A DNA stretch of 64,000 nt from Alistipes sp. Zagget8 (GCA_001941065.1 MSHJ01000005.1:372001-436000), one strand, 5' to 3'. Shown: positions 35,821 to 46,996, counted from the stretch's first letter. The notes: a model not told the origin generated them from the sequence alone. Program-made: numbers and translations.

Positions 35821-38800
35821 ATGGGAAAATTCTACCTGCTTGTCTTTGTGCTTTGTTGCTGTGTTTTTCCGGGCCGTGCGCAGTCGATCCATTTCGACCG
35901 GCTGGACATCAACGACGGATTGTCGCAGAATACGGTTACCTCGATCATCCAGGATGACAAGGGCTTCATGTGGTTCGGCACGAAGGACGGCCTGTGCCGC
36001 TACGACGGGAAATCGTTCAAGACCTTCATGCACGATCCCCGTCTCACGACCGGACTGGGGAACAGCCTGATCAAGTGTCTCGTCCAGGACCGCGACCACC
36101 GGATCTGGGTCGGCACCGACTCGGGGCTTTATATCTATGACCCCGTGACGGAGAATTTTTCCGGCGTGCCGCTTTACGCTGCCGACGGGAAGCCGATCAC
36201 CAAGCCCATTTCGATCCTCGACTGCGACCGGGAGGGCCGCGTCTGGATCGTCGTGGAAAACAGCGACGTTTTCTGCTACGACCCGCAGACCCGCGAGGTC
36301 GGGTGCCGTTACAAGCCGCGGAAGCCGCTGCGCAGCCTTGCCTCCGACAAGAACGGTGTCATCTGGTTCGCCGGCTATGGCGGCGGGCTTTACTGTACCG
36401 AAAACCTGTTCCAAAACGTGAAACCGTTCCTCGACGCCGACGGGCAGGAGATTTATCCCAAGGACATCATCTCCTTCATCTGCCTGAGCGACTACAACGA
36501 GATGTACCTCGGGCTGGAGGAACACGGCGTTGCGAAGGTGGACCTCGTTGCCGGGACGGTCACCCGGCTGCGGCTGTCGGACAATCCCGATGCGCCGCTG
36601 TTCGTGCGGCACATCCTGCCGTATTCGCCCGACGAACTGTGGATCGGCACCGAATCGGGCATCGTCGTCTACAACATCCGCACCCGGCGCTACCAGCATC
36701 TGAAAAGTTCCCCTTACGACCCCTATTCGCTCTCGGACAACGCCGTTTACTCGCTCTGCAAGGACCGCGAGGGCGGGTTGTGGATCGGCTCGTTTTTCGG
36801 AGGTATCAATTACCTGCCCCAGCGGAATTCCGATTTCGAAAAATATTACCATACCGACGACCCGCACAGCCTCCGGGGCCGCCGCGTGCGGGAAATCTGT
36901 CCGGGCAACGACGGGCGGCTCTGGATAGGCACGGAGGACGCCGGGCTCTATACGTTCGATCCTGCAAACGGCTCGTTCCGCTTTTTCGCCCCGAGCCGGG
37001 AGTTTACCAACGTCCACGGACTGCTGATGGACGGGGACGACCTCTGGGTGAGCACCTTTTCGAAGGGCATCCGGGTGATCGACACCCGGACGGGGCGTAT
37101 CCGTAAGTACGACAACGACAACAAACCGGGGCGGCTGTTCAGCAACTATGTTTTTGCGCTCTACAAGACCAACAGCGGGCGTATCTACGTGGGAACCATG
37201 CACGGCCTCCAGTATTACAACCGCGAGACGGACCGTTTCCTGCACGTTCCGGAGATCAACGGCGGCAAGATGGTCCACGATATCCGGGAGGATTCGAACG
37301 GGAATCTGTGGGTGGGAACCTCCTCCAACGGCGTTTACCGCTACGATGTGCGCAATGATGCCTGGACGCAGTTCCTGCATGACGGCGACGATCCGAATTC
37401 GCTTCCCTACGACAACGTTACGAGCGTTTTCGAAGACAGCAACCGCCGGATATGGCTCACCACCGAAGGTTCGGGCTTCTGCCGTTTCGACCCGGACGGA
37501 AATAATTTTGTCCGTTACAGCTCCTTCGACGGAATGCCCAGCGACGTTGTTTTCCAGATCATCGAGGACGACCAGGGTTACTTCTGGATCACGACCGACC
37601 GGGGGTTGGCGCTGTTCGATCCCCGGGCGGGCCGTGTCCGGCAGGTCTACACCGTGACCGACCGCCTGCTGAGCAATCAGTTCAACTACAAGTCGGGCTA
37701 TAAGTCCCCGGACGGAACCATCTATTTCGGCTGTATTGAGGGGCTGATCTCCTTCGACCCCGAGACGCTCATCGGTCGTAAGACCGACTACGTGCCGCCC
37801 ATCTACATCACCGATTTTTCGCTGTTGGACGAGAAGGTCCTGGTCGGAGGCCGGAACTCCCCGCTGCGCAGGAGCATCATCTGCTCGGATTCGATCCGCC
37901 TGAAGCACGACCAGAACTCCCTGTCGCTGCAAATCGCCGCCCTGAGCTACCGTGAGCCGCAGACCAACCGCCTGCTCTATAAACTCGAGGGCTTCGACGA
38001 CAAGTGGCGGCAATACACGCCCGGGAGCGCCACGATCACCTATTCGAAAATCCCTTACGGCAAATACAATTTCCGGGTACGCCTCCCGGCCGGTTCGGGC
38101 AATGCCGGCGCGGAGCCTGAGAAACGGCTTTTCATCGAGGTTTCGCCGCCGTTCTACCTCTCCGTGACGGCCTATGTCGTCTACGGACTGCTTGCGCTGG
38201 GTGCGCTCGTGCTGATTCGGATTTACTATACGCGCCGCAACGTTCGCCGCCAGCAGCAGCACATCCAGGCTTTCGAGCGCGAGAAGGAACGGGAGCTGTA
38301 CAATGCCAAGATCAGCTTCTTCACCAATATCGCGCACGAGATCCGCACGCCGCTGACGCTGATCAAGGGTCCGTTGGAAAACATCCTCGGCAAACAGACG
38401 ATGGACCGGAGCATCGCCGAGGACCTGATCGTCATGGACCGCAACACCAATCGGCTGCTGGACCTCACGAACCAGTTGCTGGATTTCCAGAAAATCGAGA
38501 AAGAGCGTTTGTCGCTCAACCTGACGCGGCAGAACGTGACGGATATCGTCGAGGAGACGTTCTACCGTTTCAGTTCCTCGGCCAAGCAGCAGCGTAAGAC
38601 CTTCGAGCTGGAACCGGGCGAGGGGGAGATTTATGCGCAGGTCGACCGGGAGGCTTTCACCAAGATTCTGAGCAACCTGATGAACAACGCCCTGAAATAT
38701 TCGGAAACGATGATCCGCGTCGGTTTGTCGGTGGTTGACGATGCGTTCCGGGTCACGGTCACCAACGACGGCGAGGTCGTGCCTCCGGAGATGCGCGAGG

Positions 38801-39798
38801 CCATCTTCGCCCCGTTCTTCCGCCATGCCCGCAAGGACGAATCGACCGGAACGGGAATCGGATTGGCGCTGTCGCGTTCCCTGGCCGAACTGCACTGTGG
38901 GACGCTGGCGATGGACGCCGACACGGAGCTGAACGTGTTCGTCCTGACTATTCCGCTCTGCCGGCAGGCGGCGGAGGATTCCGTGGAGACCGCCTCGGCG
39001 GAGGATTCCGAGAGCATAGCCGACGAGCGCGGCGACCTCGGCTGGGAGGCTTACAGCGTCCTGATCGTCGAGGACAATCCCGAGATGTGCGCCTTCATCC
39101 GGCGGCAGGTGTCGGAAAGCTATTCGGTGCTTACGGCCGGGAACGGCGTCGAGGCGCTGGAACTGCTGGAGAAGAGTTATGTCAATGTGATTATCAGCGA
39201 TATCATGATGCCCAAGATGGACGGCATCGAGTTTTGCCGGCAGGTGAAGACCGACCTGCGTTACAGCCATATTCCCCTGATCCTGCTGTCGGCGAAGACA
39301 AACCTTCATTCGAAGATTTCGGGCATGGACGCCGGGGCCGACGCTTATGTCGAGAAACCTTTCTCTTCGGATTACCTGCTGTCGGTGATTGCCAACCTGA
39401 TCAAGAGCCGGCAGACGTTGAGCGAGGCTTTTTCGAAAAATCCGCTGGTGCTGGCCAATACCATGGCTACCTCTTCGGTGGACACCGATTTCATCGTCCG
39501 GCTGCAGGAGATCATCCAGGCCAACCTCAGCGATCCCGAGTTCAAGATCAACGACATCGCCGAGATGGTGCACATGAGCCGTGCGAGCTTCTACCGCAAG
39601 ATCAAGGGCGTGTTGGACATGACCCCGAACGATTACCTGCGGCTCGAGCGGCTGAAAACCGCGGCCCGGCTACTCAGGGACAAGCGTTATCACATCAATG
39701 AGGTCTGCTACATGGTCGGGTTCAGTTCCACGTCCTATTTTGCGAAATGCTTCCAGAAGCAGTTCGGCGTGCTCCCGAAGAAATATGCGTCCGAGTGA
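35821..39798 (+). CDS. Hybrid two-component system sensor-regulator (HTCS)
   Basis: A 1325-residue one-protein signalling system that senses a glycan fragment in the periplasm and activates PUL genes. After a signal peptide come Reg_prop propeller repeats (about 25-700; for example GLYIYDPVTENFSG, DRRIWVG-like turns), a Y_Y_Y domain (about 715-778) and one membrane helix (about 779-800). The cytoplasmic part has HisKA with His839 (NIAHEIRTPL), an HATPase domain (STGTGIGLALSRSLAEL), a receiver with Asp1127 (IISDIMMPKMDG) and Lys in YVEKPF, and a C-terminal AraC-type HTH pair (about 1225-1325). All parts are intact. It is divergent from the large PUL operon, which it most likely controls. Confidence 0.95.
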   Translation: MGKFYLLVFVLCCCVFPGRAQSIHFDRLDINDGLSQNTVTSIIQDDKGFMWFGTKDGLCRYDGKSFKTFMHDPRLTTGLGNSLIKCLVQDRDHRIWVGTDSGLYIYDPVTENFSGVPLYAADGKPITKPISILDCDREGRVWIVVENSDVFCYDPQTREVGCRYKPRKPLRSLASDKNGVIWFAGYGGGLYCTENLFQNVKPFLDADGQEIYPKDIISFICLSDYNEMYLGLEEHGVAKVDLVAGTVTRLRLSDNPDAPLFVRHILPYSPDELWIGTESGIVVYNIRTRRYQHLKSSPYDPYSLSDNAVYSLCKDREGGLWIGSFFGGINYLPQRNSDFEKYYHTDDPHSLRGRRVREICPGNDGRLWIGTEDAGLYTFDPANGSFRFFAPSREFTNVHGLLMDGDDLWVSTFSKGIRVIDTRTGRIRKYDNDNKPGRLFSNYVFALYKTNSGRIYVGTMHGLQYYNRETDRFLHVPEINGGKMVHDIREDSNGNLWVGTSSNGVYRYDVRNDAWTQFLHDGDDPNSLPYDNVTSVFEDSNRRIWLTTEGSGFCRFDPDGNNFVRYSSFDGMPSDVVFQIIEDDQGYFWITTDRGLALFDPRAGRVRQVYTVTDRLLSNQFNYKSGYKSPDGTIYFGCIEGLISFDPETLIGRKTDYVPPIYITDFSLLDEKVLVGGRNSPLRRSIICSDSIRLKHDQNSLSLQIAALSYREPQTNRLLYKLEGFDDKWRQYTPGSATITYSKIPYGKYNFRVRLPAGSGNAGAEPEKRLFIEVSPPFYLSVTAYVVYGLLALGALVLIRIYYTRRNVRRQQQHIQAFEREKERELYNAKISFFTNIAHEIRTPLTLIKGPLENILGKQTMDRSIAEDLIVMDRNTNRLLDLTNQLLDFQKIEKERLSLNLTRQNVTDIVEETFYRFSSSAKQQRKTFELEPGEGEIYAQVDREAFTKILSNLMNNALKYSETMIRVGLSVVDDAFRVTVTNDGEVVPPEMREAIFAPFFRHARKDESTGTGIGLALSRSLAELHCGTLAMDADTELNVFVLTIPLCRQAAEDSVETASAEDSESIADERGDLGWEAYSVLIVEDNPEMCAFIRRQVSESYSVLTAGNGVEALELLEKSYVNVIISDIMMPKMDGIEFCRQVKTDLRYSHIPLILLSAKTNLHSKISGMDAGADAYVEKPFSSDYLLSVIANLIKSRQTLSEAFSKNPLVLANTMATSSVDTDFIVRLQEIIQANLSDPEFKINDIAEMVHMSRASFYRKIKGVLDMTPNDYLRLERLKTAARLLRDKRYHINEVCYMVGFSSTSYFAKCFQKQFGVLPKKYASE

Positions 39799-39825
39799 CG
39801 GAATGCACCGGGAAACCCGAGGGGG

Positions 39826-41049
39826 CTAATGCGTATCCCGATACCAGTTTGTCTGCCGGTTTTCGGCGGCGTATGTCGTCGAAGGTTCGCTGACCGAGAC
39901 GCCCGAATAATAGTTTATGGTGTGATTTCTACGGTCGTAAGCCGAATAGAAAGAGGCCGTATGGTGTCGGTAGGATTCCGGGAATGCCAGTTCCATCTGT
40001 GCTTTGAAACCGTTCACTGCATCCGGATCGCTGCAGCACAGCGTAACGTAGTGTTCCAGATCGTAGAATAATTTCGTGACGTTTCCCTTGTAATATTGGA
40101 GCGCGTTGATGTCGAACGCCTGCTTCTTATCTTTGATACCGCGCATCTCTGTCGCCAGCGCATCCAGCTGCGCCGTGACGGCCAGCGAGATACATCCGGA
40201 CTGCTCGTATGCAATGGTGCTCCGCCAATCGTTTTCGTAGAGGTTCCAGAATTCCCAGCAGGCTTTTTCGAGGCCGCTGAGCACTCCGTTCCCTTCGAAC
40301 AGGTGGGGGACGATCCGGTCATAGGGGAATCCGTCGCCCATGACCTCGCAGGGTGATGCCACGATATAATCCACCGCATGGCGCAGGTCGTACAACGTCT
40401 CGATATTGGCCATGAAACAGTCGTCGAAGATCAGGTAGTCGAAACGGAACCGCTGAGCTTCGAGCGCCGCGGCCAGTTCCGTAATATCCAGTTCATACCC
40501 CGTGTCGCCGAACGAACGGGTCGTTTTGGCTCCGGGCGCCGTCGTCCACACATCGTCGTCCGGCGCCGCGGAACGCAGCGAATAGGGTAGTACGCCGCCG
40601 CTTGCGGGAATCCATGCCTTGCCATGACAGCCGATAATCAGGCCGTAACGCTGGGCCGGAGCCAACTCCGCGGCGTCCGCGAACAACTGCTGCACCTTGT
40701 CGGGGTCTCCGGCGTCGAAATCATCGTAGGTCCTGAGCGTTATCGTTTCGCTGCGCCGCTTGTTCCTGTCGTAATAGATTTCCTGCATCACGGCCGATGT
40801 CTGGTTTTCGGGCTGCCAGCATACCAGCATACGTCCGTTGCCCAGCGCCCGGTTGGTCACGGCTTCGCCGACGCTTTTGATGTTGTTCGAAAAATACGCT
40901 CCGCGCACCTCGAGGTCACGTCCCGGCATATACAACAGCACGGTTCGGTCGGCCAGGGCGGGCGGGTTGTACCCCGGCTCCTCTTTGGAGCAGGCCGCGA
41001 ATGCCGCCAGGATCAGCAGACAGCATATATGCCGGAGGGTGCGAATCAT
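39826..41049 (-). CDS. Clostripain-like (C11) cysteine peptidase lipoprotein
   Basis: A 407-residue lipoprotein with Cys20 (AFAAC). The core matches the C11/clostripain fold: GLIIGCHGKAW with candidate catalytic His142, and LIFDDCFMANIE with candidate catalytic Cys211. Clostripain-type peptidases cut after Arg or Lys and may self-activate. The catalytic pair is intact here. Its start overlaps the stop of the DUF4919 gene by four bases (ATGA), so the two are translationally coupled. It is the last gene of a ligA-dapA-DUF4919-C11 run. A surface or periplasmic location is expected; the substrate is unknown. Confidence 0.85.
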   Translation of the reverse strand: MIRTLRHICCLLILAAFAACSKEEPGYNPPALADRTVLLYMPGRDLEVRGAYFSNNIKSVGEAVTNRALGNGRMLVCWQPENQTSAVMQEIYYDRNKRRSETITLRTYDDFDAGDPDKVQQLFADAAELAPAQRYGLIIGCHGKAWIPASGGVLPYSLRSAAPDDDVWTTAPGAKTTRSFGDTGYELDITELAAALEAQRFRFDYLIFDDCFMANIETLYDLRHAVDYIVASPCEVMGDGFPYDRIVPHLFEGNGVLSGLEKACWEFWNLYENDWRSTIAYEQSGCISLAVTAQLDALATEMRGIKDKKQAFDINALQYYKGNVTKLFYDLEHYVTLCCSDPDAVNGFKAQMELAFPESYRHHTASFYSAYDRRNHTINYYSGVSVSEPSTTYAAENRQTNWYRDTH

Positions 41050-41783
41050 TTATAGGTGCGGGGTTTGAGGTTGTTGAACTGCCAGGTACGGTCGCGTTTG
41101 TAGGTGTATCCTTCGGGCTTGTTCCAGTAGACGCGGCCGAAATCGAAATAGAATCCCTTGCGCTTTTTGTCTCCGACGACGTAGGGAACCGTCAGCGGCA
41201 CGAACTCCACCGTGCGGCTGATGATGCGTGCCTTGCCGTAGGAGAGCCCTTCGGCGGCCAATACGTCGAGCGCGTGGTCGAACATCAGCACGTGGCGCGG
41301 GGTTTTCTGCGTGAATCCGTCTCCCGAGGCGAGGATCGTGCGGATCACGCCGTTCATGCGGTCCGAGTAGGCTTTCTCGCGCACCTTGTCGCCCAGTCCT
41401 CCGTAGGCGAACGACATCAGGTTGAGGATTTTCGGACTGAAGGGGTCGCGCTTCAGGGCGTCGGTGCCCATCGAGATCATCGATTCCAGCGTTGCCACGT
41501 CGGGCTTCTCGGGGTCGATTCCCGTGACCAGCATCAGCATCTTGTCCAGATCGGGATTCGTGGCCAGCGGCTTGTAGGCGTCCTGATAGGCGTAGCCGTA
41601 ATAGAGGTAGTGGTAATCCTCGTCGGTCAGCGTCGCGTCGCCCGCGTTGTAACGCAGCATCAGGGCCGGGTAGTAGAAGGGCGATTCCGAGTCCATCGTC
41701 CGGTCGACGATATTGTCTTCGTCGGGGACTTTGGCGGCGGCCAGCGCCGGGATCAGGAGCAGCAGAAGCAGCAGTCGTTTCAT
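41046..41783 (-). CDS. DUF4919-like secreted protein
   Basis: 245 residues with a signal peptide (MKRLLLLLLLIPALAAA). The sequence matches my memory of the DUF4919 family: an N-terminal ESPFYYPALMLRYNAGDATLTDEDYHYLYYGYAY segment, helical middle with tetratrico-like character, and a C-terminal YFDFGRVYWNKPEGY region. No enzyme motif is visible. It lies 28 bases after dapA and overlaps the C11 peptidase gene by four bases, so it may be a partner of that peptidase. No function is known. Confidence 0.7.
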   Translation of the reverse strand: MKRLLLLLLLIPALAAAKVPDEDNIVDRTMDSESPFYYPALMLRYNAGDATLTDEDYHYLYYGYAYQDAYKPLATNPDLDKMLMLVTGIDPEKPDVATLESMISMGTDALKRDPFSPKILNLMSFAYGGLGDKVREKAYSDRMNGVIRTILASGDGFTQKTPRHVLMFDHALDVLAAEGLSYGKARIISRTVEFVPLTVPYVVGDKKRKGFYFDFGRVYWNKPEGYTYKRDRTWQFNNLKPRTYK

Positions 41784-41811
41784 ATCGGTCGTTTCTGGTA
41801 CGAACGCGGAT

Positions 41812-42702
41812 TTAGCGCAAATCGTATTCGGCGATCAGTTTTCTGAACTTTTCCCGGAGCGCCGCCGAGCCCGGTACGAGGGGCAGGCGCATCGTGTCGC
41901 CGATGCGTCCCATCACCGACAGGGCGCATTTCACACCCACGGGGTTGCCCTCCTCGAACAGGGCTTTCACCGCTTCGTCCAGTCGGGCGTACTCGCGTTC
42001 GGCAGTGTCGAAATCGCCCGCCTTGGCATGGTTCACGCAACTCATGAAACGTTCGGGGAAGGCGTTGGCCACCACCGAGATCACCCCGTCGCCGCCGCGC
42101 CGCATCAGGGGAATGGTGATGCCGTCGTCGCCCGACAGCACGAGGAAGCCCTCGGGACGGTTGTCGAGGATGCGCTGCATCTGCTCGATGTCGCCCGAAG
42201 CCTCTTTGACGCCGATGATGTTCTTCAGGTCGCGGGCGATGCGCAGCGTGGTCTCGGCGGTCATGTTGACGCCCGTGCGGCCGGGGATGTTGTAGAGGAT
42301 CACCGGCAGGGGCGAATGCTCCGAGACGGTGCGGAAATGCTGGTAGAGACCCTCCTGCGAAGGTTTGTTGTAATAGGGCGTCACGCTCAGGATGGCGTCG
42401 GCGCCGCGCAGGTCGAATTCGCGCAGCTGGTCCAGCACCTCCGAGGTGGAGTTACCTCCGCAGCCCATCACCAGCGGCACGCGGCCGGCGATGTGGTTGG
42501 TGATGAACATGGCGATCACGGCGCGTTCGGGCATGTAGAGGGTCGGGGTTTCGGCCGTGGTGCCCAGGGCGACGATATAGTCCACGCCGCCTTCGATCAC
42601 GTAGTCGATCATGCGGGCCAGCGCCTTGTAGTCGACGCGGCCGTCCGTCGTGAAGGGGGTTATCATCGCGGCGCCCACGCCTGAAAGTTTGTGTCGTAGC
42701 AT
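41812..42702 (-). CDS. dapA: 4-hydroxy-tetrahydrodipicolinate synthase
   Basis: A 296-residue TIM-barrel aldolase that condenses pyruvate with aspartate semialdehyde at the first dedicated step of lysine and diaminopimelate synthesis. The Schiff-base lysine is Lys166 in IIGVKEASGD. The tyrosine of ILYNIPGRTG and the N-terminal GVGAAMITPF, ALGTTAETPTL segments are standard. Length is normal. It follows ligA by 24 bases on the same strand. Close relatives such as N-acetylneuraminate lyase are less likely given the VMGCGGNSTSE segment and the lack of a sialic acid locus. Confidence 0.9.
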   Translation of the reverse strand: MLRHKLSGVGAAMITPFTTDGRVDYKALARMIDYVIEGGVDYIVALGTTAETPTLYMPERAVIAMFITNHIAGRVPLVMGCGGNSTSEVLDQLREFDLRGADAILSVTPYYNKPSQEGLYQHFRTVSEHSPLPVILYNIPGRTGVNMTAETTLRIARDLKNIIGVKEASGDIEQMQRILDNRPEGFLVLSGDDGITIPLMRRGGDGVISVVANAFPERFMSCVNHAKAGDFDTAEREYARLDEAVKALFEEGNPVGVKCALSVMGRIGDTMRLPLVPGSAALREKFRKLIAEYDLR

Positions 42703-42726
42703 CTGTATTCGGATTTATCATTGTAT

Positions 42727-44781
<2,055 letters not shown>

Positions 44782-44927
44782 TTACGTATTTTGTCGTTAA
44801 CAACGGGAAAAAACAGGCCAAAATCAAAAAAAATGCAAAAAAAAAATTGCAGATGTGGCGCGATATTCAAATTTTGCTTATAATTGCAAAAAATTTCCAA
44901 GCACTCCCTATGGCAAAGTAGACTATC

Positions 44928-45245
44928 GTGAAAAAACATATCGTAACGAGCTTCCACAACCTGAGTCCCGAACTGCAGGAGGCCGTCAAGGCAAAATATC
45001 CCCTGGGCTTCACCGACGCCATGATCCGCGTCGACAAACCCAACGGCGATTTCTTCTACGCCGTGCCTTACGACACGGACGAGATCGCCTACATGGTGAA
45101 GGTCGACGTGAAGGTCGACGACAATTCGCACGAGGACGACGACAAGGACTATTACGACGACGAAATCAAGGGTGCCGACGACATTCAGGGCGGCGACGAC
45201 GACGCATCGGATACGGACAGTTCCGATGACGACGTGAGCATCTGA
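44928..45245 (+). CDS. Small highly acidic conserved-type protein (GTG start)
   Basis: 105 residues. The start codon is GTG; the nearest upstream ATG (44910) opens a three-codon frame (M-A-K-stop) and cannot be used. Residues 1-65 look folded (SFHNLSPELQEAVKAKYPLGFTDAMIRVDKPNGDFFYAVPYDTDEIAYMVKV is the region at about 8-60, given here by position). Residues about 66-105 are almost all Asp, Glu, Ser and Gly, with a very low pI. I do not recognise a function; similar short acidic-tailed proteins occur in Bacteroidales. It lies 8 bases before the EF-hand lipoprotein gene, so the two are probably cotranscribed. Confidence 0.7.
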   Translation: MKKHIVTSFHNLSPELQEAVKAKYPLGFTDAMIRVDKPNGDFFYAVPYDTDEIAYMVKVDVKVDDNSHEDDDKDYYDDEIKGADDIQGGDDDASDTDSSDDDVSI

Positions 45246-45253
45246 CGCTGCCT

Positions 45254-45862
45254 ATGGTGCGCACCCTCTCCGTCCTGCTCGTTCTGTTCTGCACGGCCTG
45301 CGGCCTTGCCGAGGACGACCGCGACGAGGAGAACAAGCACATTTACCTCACATTTTACGACAAGGCGTTCGAGACTTACTGCCTCGAAAAGTTCGACGTG
45401 AACGGCGACGGGCGTATTTCGCGCTACGAGGCGCAGCGTGTCCGGCGCATGGAGTGTCCGGAGCGGGGCATCGCGTCGCTGACTGACATCCGGGAGTTCT
45501 TCAACCTGCGGGAACTCGACTGCCGGGGCAACGACCTCACGCAGCTCGACCTTACGGCCTGCACCTACCTCGAACGACTCGACTGCCGGGATAATGCGCT
45601 CACGTCGCTCGACCTCGACGGCGTGCGGGGACTGGTGTGGCTGAATTGCAGCGGCAACGACCTGCCGCGTCTCGATCTGCACTCGGCGGCCTCGCTGCTG
45701 ACGCTCGACTGCCGGGGAAACGCCCTCACGACGCTCGACGTGGCTTCGTGCGACGCCAACCTGCAGGCCGACGTGCGCAGCAATCCCTCGCTGACGACGG
45801 TCTACTGCCGCGCTTCGCAGAGCATCTCTTTCGACGGGCAGACCGAACTCGAGGAGCGCTGA
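45254..45862 (+). CDS. Lipoprotein with EF-hand-like loop and leucine-rich repeats
   Basis: 202 residues with a lipobox at Cys16 (LFCTAC). A 12-residue EF-hand-type loop, DVNGDGRISRYE (48-59), has acidic or polar residues at every calcium-coordinating position. It is followed by five or six short leucine-rich repeats of about 20-21 residues with the pattern L-x-x-L-D-C-x-x-N-x-L-T-x-L-D (about 80-190), the type seen in Bacteroidetes surface proteins. It is in an operon with the acidic protein just upstream. A calcium-dependent surface binding role is plausible but not shown. Confidence 0.75.
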   Translation: MVRTLSVLLVLFCTACGLAEDDRDEENKHIYLTFYDKAFETYCLEKFDVNGDGRISRYEAQRVRRMECPERGIASLTDIREFFNLRELDCRGNDLTQLDLTACTYLERLDCRDNALTSLDLDGVRGLVWLNCSGNDLPRLDLHSAASLLTLDCRGNALTTLDVASCDANLQADVRSNPSLTTVYCRASQSISFDGQTELEER

Positions 45863-45919
45863 TGTCCGGTCTGCCGCGGAAATTCCGGGCGGGATTGTTC
45901 AGCGGGAGCGAAAAAATTC

Positions 45920-45927
45920 TATCTTTG
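45920..45927 (+). promoter_or_regulatory. Putative -7 promoter box for the TIR gene
   Basis: TATCTTTG is an exact TAnnTTTG match, 22 bases before the TIR gene ATG. A TTG at 45895-45897 is 22 bases upstream, a little far for a -33 element. It suggests the TIR gene has its own promoter. Confidence 0.5.
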
Positions 45928-45949
45928 TTGGGAAAAACTACGCTCCTCC

Positions 45950-46900
45950 ATGAATTGTGATGTATTTTTCAGCTATTCGCGCAAAGATATGGCCGTTGCC
46001 GACCGGATTTGCGCGGCTTTCGACAAGGCCGGAATCTCCTATTTTATCGACCGGCAGGGAATCGGCGGCGGCATGGAATTTCCCCGCGTGCTGGCCGAAG
46101 CGATCGTCGGATGCCGGAAATTTCTCTTTCTGGCGAGTGCCAACTCCTACGTTTCGAAATTCACGAACAGTGAAATCACGTTTGCCTTTAACAAAAAGGA
46201 CAAGAACTGCATTCTCCCGTACCGGATCGACTCCGAGGCAATGCCCCTCGAACTGGAATTTGTTTTCTGCAACATCAACTGGCGCAATATAGAGGACCAT
46301 CCGATTGAAACCGTATTGGTCAATGATATGCTCGAAATGCTGGGCCGTCCGGAAACGGCCTCGCCGGCCCCTTTCGGGCTGCCTGCCGGTGCCGGATATG
46401 CCCCTGTTTCCTCTGCAATGTACAAAGTGGGTGATTATTACCGTGAAAACGGCCGGCAGGGGATTGTTTTCGAGGTGGACGCATCGGGCCGTCACGGAAA
46501 GATCATGGGACTGCACCGCTCGCCCCGGCAGTTGCAGTGGGGACCCCGGTTGTGGGATACCTACGGCGCTGACGATCGGGGATTCGGCATGAGAAACCAG
46601 CTCGTGATGGAACGGCTGCGGGATTGGAAAGAGGATTTTCCGGCTTTTGCCTGGTGCGCCGCGCAGGGCGAAGGGTGGTATCTGCCGGCAATCGAAGAGT
46701 TGGAGGCTATTTTCAAAAACAAGGACCTGCTTCAGGCCGCCTGTGCGAAATACGGCGGAGATAGCGACATCGACTGGTGTTACTGGTCTTCGACGGAGGG
46801 TTCCGAACTCCATGCGTGGTATGTGGTGATGAGCCGGGGACGCGTGGGGAGCAACTGTCGGGATTGTTTCAACCATGTGCTGCCCGTCGCCGCATTCTGA
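45950..46900 (+). CDS. TIR domain protein with lectin-like (DUF1566/Lcl-type) C-terminus
   Basis: 316 residues with no signal peptide. Residues 1-about 130 are a TIR domain: CDVFFSYSRKD (3-13), YFIDRQGIGGG, RKFLFLASANSYVSKF, and Glu75 in TNSEITF at the position of the catalytic glutamate of NAD-cleaving TIRs. After a Pro/Ala-rich linker (about 133-150), residues about 155-316 form a second domain with a GWYLPAIEELEAIF segment, YWSSTE (278-283), HAW (288-290) and the end VLPVAAF. That pattern is typical of DUF1566/Lcl, a C-type-lectin-like fold also used by diversity-generating retroelement targets. A cytoplasmic sensor joined to an NAD-consuming effector is a reasonable guess. It stands alone between two terminators or promoters. 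Confidence 0.8.
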   Translation: MNCDVFFSYSRKDMAVADRICAAFDKAGISYFIDRQGIGGGMEFPRVLAEAIVGCRKFLFLASANSYVSKFTNSEITFAFNKKDKNCILPYRIDSEAMPLELEFVFCNINWRNIEDHPIETVLVNDMLEMLGRPETASPAPFGLPAGAGYAPVSSAMYKVGDYYRENGRQGIVFEVDASGRHGKIMGLHRSPRQLQWGPRLWDTYGADDRGFGMRNQLVMERLRDWKEDFPAFAWCAAQGEGWYLPAIEELEAIFKNKDLLQAACAKYGGDSDIDWCYWSSTEGSELHAWYVVMSRGRVGSNCRDCFNHVLPVAAF

Positions 46901-46943
46901 CGAACGGGCCGCTTGCGTCGCCTCCTCCTGTGAATATAAACCG

Positions 46944-46973
46944 ACGGGCGGCCCTTCGAAAAGGGCCGCCCGT
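46944..46973. terminator. Bidirectional terminator between TIR and fimbrillin-like genes
   Basis: A perfect 13-bp stem (46944-46956 with 46961-46973) closed by a CGAA loop (TTCG on the other strand). It lies 43 bases after the TIR stop and 23 bases after the convergent lipoprotein stop. T-rich sequence follows on the plus strand. Confidence 0.8.
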
Positions 46974-46996
46974 TTGCATTTCGAGGAAGCACGGGA

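Noticed and set aside
35791..39573. A 1260-codon open frame antisense to the hybrid regulator
   Set aside because: It mirrors the codon structure of the sensor gene, has no domain pattern, and exists because GC-rich codons leave few stops on the other strand.
44849..44855. GCAGATG upstream of ligA as another copy of the 6.5-kb operator
   Set aside because: A single 7-mer match is expected by chance several times in 64 kb, and the flanking bases do not extend the match.
46790..46897. Variable region of a diversity-generating retroelement
   Set aside because: The C-terminal pattern is right, but no reverse transcriptase, Avd-like gene or template repeat is in the window, and the segment is not visibly rich in AAY codons; kept only as a check.
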